In this document: positions 5,640-13,827 of the stretch, piece after piece | Position numbering within the stretch: position 1 is the stretch's first letter | How the letters are laid out: each line of letters opens with the position of its first letter | Source of the DNA: Deltaproteobacteria bacterium | GTDB lineage: Bacteria > Desulfobacterota > Deferrimicrobia > Deferrimicrobiales > Deferrimicrobiaceae | NCBI GenBank assembly: GCA_017889845.1 | Contig: JAGGAJ010000016.1 | Location: 1-17,427 of the forward strand | Length of the DNA: 17,427 nucleotides | Reading direction: 5' to 3' | Program-made: the position numbers and the translations under genes | Notes under the pieces: model-generated | Told to the model about the DNA's origin: nothing | The model's database searches: none | The model's input: the letters and a program-made list of their open reading frames with translations, nothing else

Positions 5640-6385
5640 AGCCGGTTGATCACCGAGGAGAGCACGCCCGCGCCGAAGCCGTTGTCGATGTTCACCACCG
5701 CGACCGTGGGGGCGCACGAGTTGAGCATCCCGAGGAGGGCGGCCACGCCGCCGAAGCTGGCGCCGTACCCCACGCTCGTGGGGACCGCGATGACGGGCTT
5801 GTCCGTGAGGCCGCCCACCACCGAGGCGAGCGCCCCCTCCATCCCCGCCACCACCACGAGGACCCGCGCCGCGCGGATCTTCTCCTCCTTCACCAGGAGC
5901 CGGTGGATCCCCGCCACGCCGACGTCGAAGAGGCGATCCACCCGGTTCCCGAGGAATTCGGCGGTGACCGCCGCCTCCTCCGCGACCGGGATGTCCGAGG
6001 TGCCCGCGGTGACGACGAGCACCGTTCCCTTCCCGACGATCCGGGGTTTCCCGTCGCGGACCACGAGGCACCGCGCGGTCTCGTGCGCCACCGCTCTGCG
6101 CAGCTTCCGGCGGACGGCCCCGAGCTTCTCCCCGTCGAGGCGGGTCACGAGGACACCCGAACCGGCCCGGCGCATCGACCGGGCAATCGCCACGATCTGC
6201 TCCGCGGTCTTCCCCTCCCCGAAGATGACCTCGGGGACTCCCTGCCGGACCGCCCGGTGATGGTCGACGCGGGCAACGCCCACGTTCTCGTACGGCAAGG
6301 CGCGCAGCCGCTCGAACGCCTCGTCCACGGGGACGGATCCCCTGGCCACGTCCGACAGCAGCCGTTTCAGCCGGTCCGGCGTCAA
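5636..6385 (-). CDS. larB: Nickel-pincer cofactor biosynthesis protein LarB
   Basis: LarB carboxylates nicotinic acid adenine dinucleotide and hydrolyses it, giving the dicarboxylated mononucleotide that LarE and LarC then process. The 249-residue protein has the PurE-like (AIR carboxylase) C-terminal domain: VVTAGTSDIPVAEEA (124-138), VVVAGMEGALASVVGGL (177-193), VPTSVGYGASFGG (201-213) and LNSCAPTVAVVNIDNGFGAG (221-240). C224 matches the cysteine that attacks the pyridine ring in characterised LarB. The N-terminal part contains the usual LPYENVGVARVDHHR-type block (30-44). The start is TTG at 6385, overlapping the stop of the upstream CNNM gene as TTGA. No ATG exists at the expected N-terminus. 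The gene is followed by larC in a GTGA overlap. Confidence 0.95.
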   Translation of the reverse strand: MTPDRLKRLLSDVARGSVPVDEAFERLRALPYENVGVARVDHHRAVRQGVPEVIFGEGKTAEQIVAIARSMRRAGSGVLVTRLDGEKLGAVRRKLRRAVAHETARCLVVRDGKPRIVGKGTVLVVTAGTSDIPVAEEAAVTAEFLGNRVDRLFDVGVAGIHRLLVKEEKIRAARVLVVVAGMEGALASVVGGLTDKPVIAVPTSVGYGASFGGVAALLGMLNSCAPTVAVVNIDNGFGAGVLSSVINRL

Positions 6386-7662
6386 AATCCCGCTCCTTCC
6401 CCGTCCCCCGTCGGCCCTTCCCCGAGAGGGACATCCCCGCGCGCCCGAAGGATCCGCACCTCGAGGACGGCCCGCTCCGAGGAGCTCTCCACCCGGAGCC
6501 GCGCGCCCGCCACGGGAAACTCCTCCCCGGCCGAAGGGATCCGCCCGGCAAGGGAGGTCAGGAAACCCCCGACGGTGGAATATTCCCCCTCCGGCAGCCG
6601 CACGCCGAGCTCCTCCGCCAGGCGCGCCAGTTCCATCCGCCCGGGCACCGTGTACTCGTCCTCCGAGATCTTTTTATAGTATTCCATGCGCCGGTCGTAT
6701 TCATCCTCGATCTCCCCCACCACCTCCTCCACCACGTCTTCCGCCGTTACGATGCCGGTCACGCCGCCGAACTCGTCCACCACCACGGCGAGGGAGGTGC
6801 GCGCCTCCCGGAACGTGCGGAGCAGTTCATCGACCGGCATCAACTCCGGGACGAACAGGGCCTTCCGCAGCAGCGGGAGGACCGGCGCGTCGGGGGAGCT
6901 TCCCACGGTGTCCAGCACGTGAAGGAACCCGGCAACTTGGTCGACCCGGCCCCGGTACAGGGGGTAGCGCGAGAAGCCGCTCTGCGCAGCCAGCCTGGCC
7001 GCGTCCCGGCACGTCGCGTCCTCCGGGAGGGCCACCACCTGCGCGAGAGGGCGGAACACGTCCGCCACGCGCTTCTCCCCGAAGTGGAACACCCGGCGCA
7101 CCATCACCCGTTCGTGGGCTTCCACGTCCGTACCGCTGCCGTGGGTCATCCGCAGGATCAGGGCGAGTTCCTCCCGGGTGACGAGGACCCGGAGGGGCGG
7201 AACGCCCCCGAAGGGCGCCGAGAGCGCCCGCGCGAGGAAGGAGACGGCGGACACGATCGGGTAGAGGACGACCTGCGCGAACCGGATCACGCGGGCGGCG
7301 GGCCCGACCAGGCGATCGGCCCGCGGGCGGGCGAAGCTCTTCGGGACGACCTGCCCGAGGAGAATGACGAGGGGCGTGATGATCCCCACCGAGATCCAGT
7401 CCGCGTACGGGCCGTACGCCGGCAGGAGGCGGGAGGTAGTCATCACGCTGCCCAGCACGATGAAGATGTTGGTCGTGGTCAGCGTCGTGGCGAGGACGCG
7501 GTCCGGGTGGGCCAGCAGGGCCAGGGCCAGCTTCGCTCCCCCCTCCCCCCGGCGCGCCCGTTCGGTCAACCGGTGCCGGTCCGCCGAAACGAGCACCATC
7601 TCGGCGCCCTCGTACACCCCCTGCATGAGGAGGCACCCTGCGATGAGGATCGCCAGCTCCAT
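6382..7662 (-). CDS. CNNM/CorC-type membrane protein 2 (DUF21-CBS-CBS-CorC_HlyC)
   Basis: Members of this family, also named hemolysin C-like, are inner-membrane proteins linked to Mg2+/Co2+ export or homeostasis. The 426-residue protein has an N-terminal DUF21 transmembrane domain (about 1-150, hydrophobic runs near 1-18, 58-76, 88-106 and 127-147), a paired CBS module (about 195-255 and 262-322, including LAVVVDEFGGVTGIVT at 291-306) that normally binds ATP, and a CorC_HlyC domain (about 335-405). The family's GExxPK turn reads GQVVPK (103-108), with Gln where an acidic residue is usual. It follows its paralogue by 3 nt and overlaps larB. The ATG at 7662 has a good purine-rich upstream stretch. 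The ion specificity is not known. Confidence 0.9.
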   Translation of the reverse strand: MELAILIAGCLLMQGVYEGAEMVLVSADRHRLTERARRGEGGAKLALALLAHPDRVLATTLTTTNIFIVLGSVMTTSRLLPAYGPYADWISVGIITPLVILLGQVVPKSFARPRADRLVGPAARVIRFAQVVLYPIVSAVSFLARALSAPFGGVPPLRVLVTREELALILRMTHGSGTDVEAHERVMVRRVFHFGEKRVADVFRPLAQVVALPEDATCRDAARLAAQSGFSRYPLYRGRVDQVAGFLHVLDTVGSSPDAPVLPLLRKALFVPELMPVDELLRTFREARTSLAVVVDEFGGVTGIVTAEDVVEEVVGEIEDEYDRRMEYYKKISEDEYTVPGRMELARLAEELGVRLPEGEYSTVGGFLTSLAGRIPSAGEEFPVAGARLRVESSSERAVLEVRILRARGDVPLGEGPTGDGEGAGF

Positions 7663-7665
7663 GCC

Positions 7666-8916
7666 CTACCCCTGGTCCCCGGGAACCTGTCGGACGCCGA
7701 CCTCGACGATCCGGATCCCCTTCAGACGCTCCACCGTGAAGGAGTACCCCGCGAGCGCGAGGGTGTCGCCCCGTCCCGGGAGCCGGCCGAACTCGTGGAG
7801 GAGGAGTCCCGCCACCGTGTCCCACTCTTCGTCGGGAAGGTCCGTACCGAATGCCTCGTTGAACCGGTAGATCGGCGTCTTCCCGAGGACGCGGGAGGAG
7901 CCATCCGGCCGCCGGACGACCTCCTTCTCCTCCCGGTCGTGTTCTTCCCGGATGTCGCCGAACAGCTCTTCCAACACGTCCTCCAGCGTGACGATGCCGA
8001 TCCGCTCGCCGAACTCGTCCACCACCAGCGCGATGTGGACCTTGCGCCGCTGGAACTCCCGCAGCAGGAGGGGAAGCTTCTTGGACGACGGGATGACGAA
8101 GGGGGCGCGCACGAAGTCCCGCCACTCCGGGGCCTCCTCCCCGGCCGCCATCGGCCGGAGGAGTTCCTTGAAGTGGAGGATCCCGACCACGTTGCGGCGC
8201 TCCCCCTCGTAGACGGGGATGCGCGATCTCCGGAACCGCCGGTACTGCTCCACCAGCCGGGCGTACGTGAGGTCCCGGGGCACCATGAACACGTCGGGCA
8301 GCGGGGTCATGATCTCCCCGGCGCGCTGGTCGGTCATCTCGAAGATGTTGTGGATGAGCTCCTTCTCCCCGGGGTCGAGGGTGCCCGTCTCCTCCCCCGC
8401 GTCCACCAGCGCCCGGAACTCGGCCTCCGACACCATCTCCCGCGTGTGCCGCGGGGAGGCGCCGCCCAGGAGACGGAGGATTCCTTCCGAGATCATCTCC
8501 ATGACGAACCGCACCGGCGCCACCACCTTCGAGAAGGCCATCAGGGGCGCCGCGATCCGCAGGGAAACCGCCTTCGCCCGGGGCCAGACGATGCTCTTGG
8601 GGGTGATGTCCCCCAGGATCAGGATGCCCAGCGTCCCGAGGACGACGGCGATCGGCTCCCCGTACCGGGGATAGAGCGGCAGTAGGACCGCCGCGGTGAC
8701 CGAGGAGATCGCCACGTTGACGATCTCGTTCCCGATGAGGATCGTTGCGATCAGCCGGGCCGGCTTCTCGAGCATCCTCGCGATGAGCATCGCCCTCCGG
8801 TTCCCCTCCTCCCGCCATTTCTCGAGGTCGACCCGCCGGAGGGCGAAAAGGGCCGTCTCCGTCGCGGAGAAGAAGGCGGAGAGGAGGAACAGGAAGGGGA
8901 GGACGAGGGCCTTCAC
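7666..8916 (-). CDS. CNNM/CorC-type membrane protein 1 (DUF21-CBS-CBS-CorC_HlyC)
   Basis: A paralogue of the next gene with the same architecture: DUF21 transmembrane domain (about 1-150, with SATETALFALRRVDLEK-type signature at 17-33, IGNEIVNV at 61-68 and GDITPK at 102-107), tandem CBS domains (about 200-255 and 268-325, containing IALVVDEFGERIGIVTLEDVLEELFGDI as two blocks 295-310 and 311-322) and a CorC_HlyC domain (about 335-412). The likely role is divalent-cation homeostasis at the inner membrane. I chose GTG at 8916 (416 residues). It sits 7 nt after the thiL stop and puts the first hydrophobic helix at the N-terminus. A longer frame opens at TTG 8955, but that overlaps thiL and adds a basic segment not expected in the family. 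No strong Shine-Dalgarno is visible at either, so coupling to thiL termination is likely. Confidence 0.9.
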   Translation of the reverse strand: MKALVLPFLFLLSAFFSATETALFALRRVDLEKWREEGNRRAMLIARMLEKPARLIATILIGNEIVNVAISSVTAAVLLPLYPRYGEPIAVVLGTLGILILGDITPKSIVWPRAKAVSLRIAAPLMAFSKVVAPVRFVMEMISEGILRLLGGASPRHTREMVSEAEFRALVDAGEETGTLDPGEKELIHNIFEMTDQRAGEIMTPLPDVFMVPRDLTYARLVEQYRRFRRSRIPVYEGERRNVVGILHFKELLRPMAAGEEAPEWRDFVRAPFVIPSSKKLPLLLREFQRRKVHIALVVDEFGERIGIVTLEDVLEELFGDIREEHDREEKEVVRRPDGSSRVLGKTPIYRFNEAFGTDLPDEEWDTVAGLLLHEFGRLPGRGDTLALAGYSFTVERLKGIRIVEVGVRQVPGDQG

Positions 8917-8923
8917 GGTAGCG

Positions 8924-10006
8924 TCAGCGCCGGCGGCGCGGCGGGAAATGCGCAAACCCCCGCGGGAGCGCCGCCCCTTCGAGGACGGGGCCGGCCCGCC
9001 GGCGCACGCGGATCCCGGGTTCCGCCGTCACTTCCCCGATGGGCGTCGCCGCCGCCGGAAAGGCGCGGGCGGCCCGGACGAATCCCCCGCGGCGGCCCGG
9101 GCGGACCGCCATCAGCAGTTCGTAATCCTCGCCGCCCGCGAGGAACGCGGCCAGCGGGTCGATCCCCAGGGCGGCGGCCGCCGTGCGGAAGGCGGGAGTC
9201 AGGGGGAACGCCTCCTCCCGGAGGGTTGCGCCGAGGCCGTCTCGCTCGAGGAGGTGGGCGAGGTCCTGCAGGACCCCGTCGCTCAGGTCGATCATCGCCG
9301 ACACCGCGCCGGAACGCGCCGCGGCCATCCCCTCACGCCAGCGTGCCTCCGGCCGAAGGTGCCGCCGCATCGCCTCCCGGCGCCACCCTGTCGCATTCGG
9401 GGGACGCCCGCCCCGCAGGAGCCGAAAGCCCAGGTTCGACCAGCCGGGGGTGCCGGTGACGTACAGGGTGTCCCCGGGACGGGCGCCGTTGCGGGACACC
9501 GGTCTGCCGCGCAACAGCGCGCCGACCACGGTCAGGCAGAGGACGAGCCGGTCGCCGCGGCACGTGTCCCCGCCCATCAGCCGCATTCCCGAAGGGTCCG
9601 CCGCGCGCGCCATGCCCCGGAAGATCCCGTCGACCGTCGCCACGGGGGTGTCCCCCGGTGCGGCCAGCGCCACGAGGTAGCAGACGGGGGTAGCGCCCAT
9701 CGCTGCGAGATCGGAGAGGTTCGCGGAGAGAGCCCGCCACCCCACCTCCCCGGGGAGAAAGTAGTCGAGGGAAAAGTGCGTCCCCGAGAGGAGCATGTCC
9801 GTGGAGAGGACCGCCCGGCCCCGGGGGATGCGCACGACGGCGGCGTCGTCCCCGACGGCGAGCTCCCCGGGGAGGGGCGCGCCGCCGTACCGCCGCCGGA
9901 GAAGCTCGATCACTCCGAACTCGCCGAGATCGCGCAGGAGCGGGGTTCCGCCCCTTCGGCGGCCTCCCCGGGAGCCGTCCGGGTCGTCCGTTTCGTCCCG
10001 GCTCAC
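8924..10006 (-). CDS. thiL: Thiamine-monophosphate kinase ThiL
   Basis: ThiL phosphorylates thiamine monophosphate to the active cofactor thiamine diphosphate with ATP, in the cytoplasm. The 360-residue protein shows the AIR-synthase/ThiL two-domain fold: LGEFGVIELL (27-36), GDDAAVV (52-58), STDMLLSGTHF (68-78, the family's TTDMLVEGVHF), NLSDLAAMGATP (96-107), GGDT (145-148), IDLSDGV (239-245) and GGEDYELL (291-298). The Asp-rich motifs bind Mg-ATP. The start is GTG at 10006, overlapping the lon stop as GTGA. The first 25 residues are a polar, Arg/Gly-rich extension ahead of the conserved core. No other thiamine gene is nearby; its position between lon and a CNNM pair is incidental as far as can be seen. 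Confidence 0.95.
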   Translation of the reverse strand: MSRDETDDPDGSRGGRRRGGTPLLRDLGEFGVIELLRRRYGGAPLPGELAVGDDAAVVRIPRGRAVLSTDMLLSGTHFSLDYFLPGEVGWRALSANLSDLAAMGATPVCYLVALAAPGDTPVATVDGIFRGMARAADPSGMRLMGGDTCRGDRLVLCLTVVGALLRGRPVSRNGARPGDTLYVTGTPGWSNLGFRLLRGGRPPNATGWRREAMRRHLRPEARWREGMAAARSGAVSAMIDLSDGVLQDLAHLLERDGLGATLREEAFPLTPAFRTAAAALGIDPLAAFLAGGEDYELLMAVRPGRRGGFVRAARAFPAAATPIGEVTAEPGIRVRRRAGPVLEGAALPRGFAHFPPRRRR

Positions 10007-12513
10007 CGGCGACCTCCGGACCCCGGGGCCTTCCTCCTCCCCGCGCGGAAGGGGTCCCGGGTGAGGGCGGCGGAGAGCACCTCGTCCATGCTCTTGACGA
10101 GGGAGAACCGCACCTGGCGCGCCTCGTGCCGCGGGATTTCCTCGAGATCCTTCCGGTTCTGCTCGGGGGCGATCACGTGGGCTATTCCCGCGCGCAACGC
10201 CGCCAGCGACTTCTCCCGCAGGCCCCCGATGGGGAGGACGCGGCCGCGCAGGGTGACCTCCCCGGTCATCGCCACGTTCCGCCGCACCGGGATGCCGGTG
10301 AGGGAGGACACCAGCGCGGTGGCGATCGTGATCCCCGCGGAAGGGCCGTCCTTGGGGATCCCGCCCGAGGGGACGTGGATGTGGATGTCGTGCTGCGCGT
10401 GGAAGTCCCGCGCCAGGCCGAGGCGCGCCGCCCGGGATCGGACGTAGGTGATCGCCGCCTGGGCGCTCTCCTTCATCACGTCCCCCAGGTACCCCGTGAT
10501 CATCACGTTCCCCTTGCCCTTCACGAGGGTCACCTCGATGAAAAGGATGTCTCCCCCGGTCGGGGTCCACGCGAGCCCCGTCGCCACGCCGACCTCGTCG
10601 GCCTCCCCTTCCGTCTCGGGGATGTGCTTGGGCGCCCCCAGGTACTTCGCGAGTCTCTTCGGCGTCACCGTGAACGGGCCCTTCTCCCCCTCTGCAATCT
10701 TCCGCGCCACCTTCCGGCAGATCTGCCCGATCTCCCGCTCGAGGTTCCGCAGCCCCGCCTCCCGCGTGTACTGGTGCACGATGGCGAGGATCGCCTTGTC
10801 CCCCATCGCCAACTGGCCCTTCCGGATCCCGTTCTCCTCCTGCTGCCGCGGCAGGAGGAACCTCCTCGCGATCGCCAGCTTGTCGACGTCGGTGTACCCC
10901 GACAGGTGGATGATCTCCATCCGGTCCTTCAGCGCGGGGGGAACCGGGTCGATCACGTTCGCCGTCGCGATGAACAGGACCTTCGACAGGTCGAACGCGA
11001 CGTTCAGGTAGTTGTCGCTGAAGGCGAAGTTCTGCTCGGGGTCGAGCACCTCCAGCAGCGCGGCGGACGGGTCGCCCCGGAAGTCGGCGCCCACCTTGTC
11101 GATCTCGTCCAGCATGAAGACGGGGTTGCGCGTCCCCGCCTGCTTCATCCCCTGGATGATCCGCCCGGGCAGCGCCCCGACGTAGGTCCGCCGGTGGCCG
11201 CGGATCTCCGCCTCGTCCCGGATGCCGCCCAGGGACATGCGGATGAACTTCCTCCCCATCGCGCGGGCGATCGACTTCCCCAGGGACGTCTTCCCGACAC
11301 CGGGGGGGCCCACGAAGCACAGGATCGGCCCCTTCATCCGGTCCTTCAGCTTGCGGACGGATAGGTACTCGAGGATCCGCTCCTTGACCTTCTCGAGGTC
11401 GTGGTGGTCCTCGTCCAGGATCTTCCGGGCCTTGGCGATGTGGATGTTGTCCTTCGTCTCCTTCTTCCAGGGGAGTTCCACCATCCAGTCCAGGTAGGTG
11501 CGCACCACGGACGATTCCGCGGAGTCGGGGTGCATCCCTTCGAGGCGGCGGAGCTGCTTATCCGCCTCCTTCTCCACCTCCTCGGGCATCCCGGCGCCCT
11601 TGACCTTCTCCCGCAGGTCGTCGATCTCCTCGGACTTCCCGTCGATGTCCCCCAGCTCCTGCTTGATGGCCTTCATCTGCTCCCGGAGGAAATATTCCCG
11701 CTGGCTCTTGGACATCTCCTCCTTGGCCTGATTCTGGATCCGGGCCTGCATCTCGGCCAGCTGCAGCTCCCGCGAGAGGAGGTTGTTCACCAGGGTCAGG
11801 CGCGCGACGGGATCCTCCTCCTCGAGCACCCCCTGCGCCTCCTCGATCTTCAGCCGAAGGTTGGACGCCACGAGGTCCGCGAGGACCCCGGGGTTGTTGA
11901 TGTTCTCCGTGACCATCAGGATCTCGACCGGCATGTTCTTGAGGGAAAGGATCTTCTCGATCTTCTCCCGGGAGGCGCGCATCAGCGCCTCCACCTCGAG
12001 GGTCCCCTCCTTCATCGGCGTCTCGACGATCCGGTCGATCCGCACCCGGACCGCGGGGCGTGCGTCGATGAACTCGACGATCTTCCCCTTCATCACGCCC
12101 TGGATGAGGATCTTCAGCCGCCCGTCGGGCAGCTTCAGCATCCGCATGATCATCGCCACGGTGCCGGTCCGGTAGAGGTCCTCCGGCTGGGGATCCTCCA
12201 CCGTGGGGTCCTTCTGGGCCGCGAGGAAGATGTGCCGGTCCTTCCCCAGCGCCTCGTCGACCGCGGCGATGGACCCTTCCCGCCCCACGAAGAGCGGCAG
12301 CGTCATGTACGGGAAGATGACGATATCGCGCACCGGCAGCAGGGGGAGGACCTGCGGGATCTCGGGTCCGCCCTCTTTCTCCTCCACGGCGGGGATCTCC
12401 CCCGTCGGGGGGACTTCCTCCGGTACCTCTTCCCCGCGGTCGACGCCCGGGCTCTTCCTTTTCGCCTCTTCCTCCATGCCGCCGCCTTTCCGCTTTCCTT
12501 CCTCGTCGCTCAC
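10003..12513 (-). CDS. lon: ATP-dependent protease Lon (LonA)
   Basis: Lon is the homohexameric AAA+ serine protease that degrades misfolded and selected regulatory proteins. The 836-residue protein has the N-terminal LAN substrate-recognition domain beginning at LPLLPVRDIVIFPYM (56-70), a long coiled-coil-like region with the REYFLREQMKAI block (272-283), the AAA+ module with Walker A GPPGVGKTS (402-410) and Walker B FMLDEIDK (466-473), and the protease domain with catalytic Ser725 in PKDGPSAG and Lys768 in GGLREKSLA. Residues 1-50 form an extra Glu/Lys/Pro-rich acidic extension not present in E. coli Lon. The start is GTG at 12513, 7 nt after the hsp20-like stop with GAGGCGG upstream. ATG at 12477 (residue 13) is an alternative. 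It lies directly behind a small heat-shock protein gene. Confidence 0.98.
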   Translation of the reverse strand: MSDEEGKRKGGGMEEEAKRKSPGVDRGEEVPEEVPPTGEIPAVEEKEGGPEIPQVLPLLPVRDIVIFPYMTLPLFVGREGSIAAVDEALGKDRHIFLAAQKDPTVEDPQPEDLYRTGTVAMIMRMLKLPDGRLKILIQGVMKGKIVEFIDARPAVRVRIDRIVETPMKEGTLEVEALMRASREKIEKILSLKNMPVEILMVTENINNPGVLADLVASNLRLKIEEAQGVLEEEDPVARLTLVNNLLSRELQLAEMQARIQNQAKEEMSKSQREYFLREQMKAIKQELGDIDGKSEEIDDLREKVKGAGMPEEVEKEADKQLRRLEGMHPDSAESSVVRTYLDWMVELPWKKETKDNIHIAKARKILDEDHHDLEKVKERILEYLSVRKLKDRMKGPILCFVGPPGVGKTSLGKSIARAMGRKFIRMSLGGIRDEAEIRGHRRTYVGALPGRIIQGMKQAGTRNPVFMLDEIDKVGADFRGDPSAALLEVLDPEQNFAFSDNYLNVAFDLSKVLFIATANVIDPVPPALKDRMEIIHLSGYTDVDKLAIARRFLLPRQQEENGIRKGQLAMGDKAILAIVHQYTREAGLRNLEREIGQICRKVARKIAEGEKGPFTVTPKRLAKYLGAPKHIPETEGEADEVGVATGLAWTPTGGDILFIEVTLVKGKGNVMITGYLGDVMKESAQAAITYVRSRAARLGLARDFHAQHDIHIHVPSGGIPKDGPSAGITIATALVSSLTGIPVRRNVAMTGEVTLRGRVLPIGGLREKSLAALRAGIAHVIAPEQNRKDLEEIPRHEARQVRFSLVKSMDEVLSAALTRDPFRAGRRKAPGSGGRR

Positions 12514-12520
12514 AGCCGCC

Positions 12521-12964
12521 TCAACCTTCCGTCACGGGGATGCTGCGTTCCCGGCCCCGCCGCTCCCGCACCTTGGGAATGGACACCTCGAGGATGCCGT
12601 CCCGCAGCCGCGCCGAAACCTGCGAGAGGTTCACCGCCCCCACCACCTCGAAGACCCGCCGGAACCTCCCGAAGATCCGCTCGAGGCAAAGGTAGCTGGC
12701 CTCCCCCTGGGGAAAGTCCGGGAGCTTCTCCCCCGACACCTCGACGCAGTCTCCCCGCACCCGGACCTGCACCGAGGCGGTGGGGACGCCCGGCAGTTCC
12801 AGCCGGATCCGGACCGAGTCGTCCGCCTCCGTCACGTCGGAGAGCGGCTTGAAGCCGGTTTCGTCCGAGAGATCGAGCAGCGTTACGCGGCCGGGAGACC
12901 GTTGCCCGGGAGCGCCCGGCCCCTCCGCGCTCCCCGCATGGGAGCGTCCGTGCCGGCGGCTCAC
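12521..12964 (-). CDS. Hsp20/alpha-crystallin-type small heat-shock protein
   Basis: Small heat-shock proteins are ATP-independent holdases that keep unfolding clients soluble. The 147-residue protein has a variable Gly/Pro/Arg-rich N-terminus (1-40), an alpha-crystallin domain (about 43-132) with RIRLELPGV (52-60), CLERIFGRFRRVFEV (93-107) and the family-defining LRDGILEVSIPK (120-131, the A-x-x-DGIL motif), and a short tail containing IPV (142-144), the I-x-I/V anchor used in oligomer assembly. The start is GTG at 12964, overlapping the galU stop as GTGA, which fixes it. Placement directly upstream of lon makes a holdase-protease pair. No CIRCE, ROSE-like or sigma-32-type promoter is evident in the upstream galU coding sequence. 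Confidence 0.9.
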   Translation of the reverse strand: MSRRHGRSHAGSAEGPGAPGQRSPGRVTLLDLSDETGFKPLSDVTEADDSVRIRLELPGVPTASVQVRVRGDCVEVSGEKLPDFPQGEASYLCLERIFGRFRRVFEVVGAVNLSQVSARLRDGILEVSIPKVRERRGRERSIPVTEG

Positions 12965-13827
12965 GGGGATTTCTCCTTGCGGAGGAAGGCGAGCAGCCCC
13001 GGCCCGATGTCCGGGTCCTTCAGGGAGAAGGCCACGTTCGCCATCTGGAACCCGAGCTTGGTCCCGGCGTCGTACCGGACGCCCTCGAACTCGTACCCGA
13101 GGACGCGTTCCGTGCCGATCAGGGCGCGGATGGCGTCCGTCAGCTGGATCTCCCCGCCCGCCCCGGGCTTCGTCGCCAGGAGGGCCGGGAAGATCGACGG
13201 GGGGAGGATGTAGCGGCCGATGATCGCCAGGTCCGAGGGGGCCGCCTCCGGTTTCGGCTTCTCCACCATGTCCTCGACCCGGTACACCCGGTCCGCGATC
13301 CGCTTCCCCCGGATGATCCCGTAGCGGGAGACCGCCTCCCGCGGCACCTTCTGGATCGCGAGGACCGCCCCCGCGCTGTGCTTCTCGTACGCCGCGATCA
13401 TCTGCTTCAGCACCGGCACCTCGGCGTCGATCACGTCGTCGGACAGGATGACCGCGAACGGCTCCTGTCCCACCATGGCCATGGCCCGCAGGACCGCATG
13501 CCCCAGGCCCAGCGGGAGGTTCTGCCGGACGTAGAAGAAGTCCGCCCCGTCGGTGACGTGCTGCACAAGGGCGAGGAGGAGGCCGTCGCCCTTCTTCCGC
13601 AGCGTCGCCTCCAGTTCGAAGGAGACGTCGAAATGGTCCTCGATGACGTTCTTCCCGCGTCCCGTGACGATGATCATGTCCCGTATGCCGGCAGCCTTCG
13701 CCTCCTCGACGCCGTGCTGGATGAGGGGCTTGTCCACCAGCGGGAGCATCTCCTTGGGGGAGGCCTTGGTGGCGGGCAGGAACCGCGTCCCGAACCCCGC
13801 CGCGGGGAACACCGCCTTGCGGATCAT
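12961..13827 (-). CDS. galU: UTP-glucose-1-phosphate uridylyltransferase GalU
   Basis: GalU makes UDP-glucose from UTP and glucose 1-phosphate, feeding lipopolysaccharide and other envelope glycans. The 288-residue protein matches the bacterial GalU length and motifs: AVFPAAGFGTRFLPATKASPKEM (as two blocks, 5-15 and 16-27), VDKPLIQHGVEEA (31-43), ILSDDVID (127-134) with the metal-binding Asp pair, VEDMVEKPKP (184-193) with K190 in the sugar-phosphate site, and GEIQLTDAI (225-233). The start is ATG at 13827, overlapping the helicase stop as ATGA, and it carries the strongest Shine-Dalgarno in the window, AAGGAGG at 13840-13834 with a 6-nt spacer. It can therefore be translated independently as well as by coupling. 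Confidence 0.97.
   Translation of the reverse strand: MIRKAVFPAAGFGTRFLPATKASPKEMLPLVDKPLIQHGVEEAKAAGIRDMIIVTGRGKNVIEDHFDVSFELEATLRKKGDGLLLALVQHVTDGADFFYVRQNLPLGLGHAVLRAMAMVGQEPFAVILSDDVIDAEVPVLKQMIAAYEKHSAGAVLAIQKVPREAVSRYGIIRGKRIADRVYRVEDMVEKPKPEAAPSDLAIIGRYILPPSIFPALLATKPGAGGEIQLTDAIRALIGTERVLGYEFEGVRYDAGTKLGFQMANVAFSLKDPDIGPGLLAFLRKEKSP

Noticed and set aside
5640..6551. Upstream extension of the larC frame to 6551 (694 codons)
   Set aside because: The extension is an out-of-frame reading of larB and the CNNM 2 gene; the GTGA overlap at 5639 and the LLYFDCFSGIAGDM motif fix the LarC start.
6919..8685. Long plus-strand open frame (588 codons) opposite the two CNNM genes
   Set aside because: Translation is low-complexity, rich in Arg, Pro, His and Glu with no family motifs; it is the mirror of strongly conserved minus-strand CBS and DUF21 sequences in high-GC DNA, where stop codons are rare.
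8917..8955. TTG start at 8955 for CNNM protein 1
   Set aside because: It would overlap thiL by 32 nt and add 13 residues before the first hydrophobic helix; GTG at 8916 fits the family N-terminus better.
8696..10447. Long plus-strand open frame (583 codons) opposite CNNM 1, thiL and the lon 3' end
   Set aside because: It crosses several well-supported gene boundaries on the other strand and its product has no recognisable domain; antisense shadow.
11401..12852. Plus-strand open frame (483 codons) opposite lon and the small heat-shock gene
   Set aside because: Leu/His/Arg-rich translation without motifs; shadow of lon codon usage.
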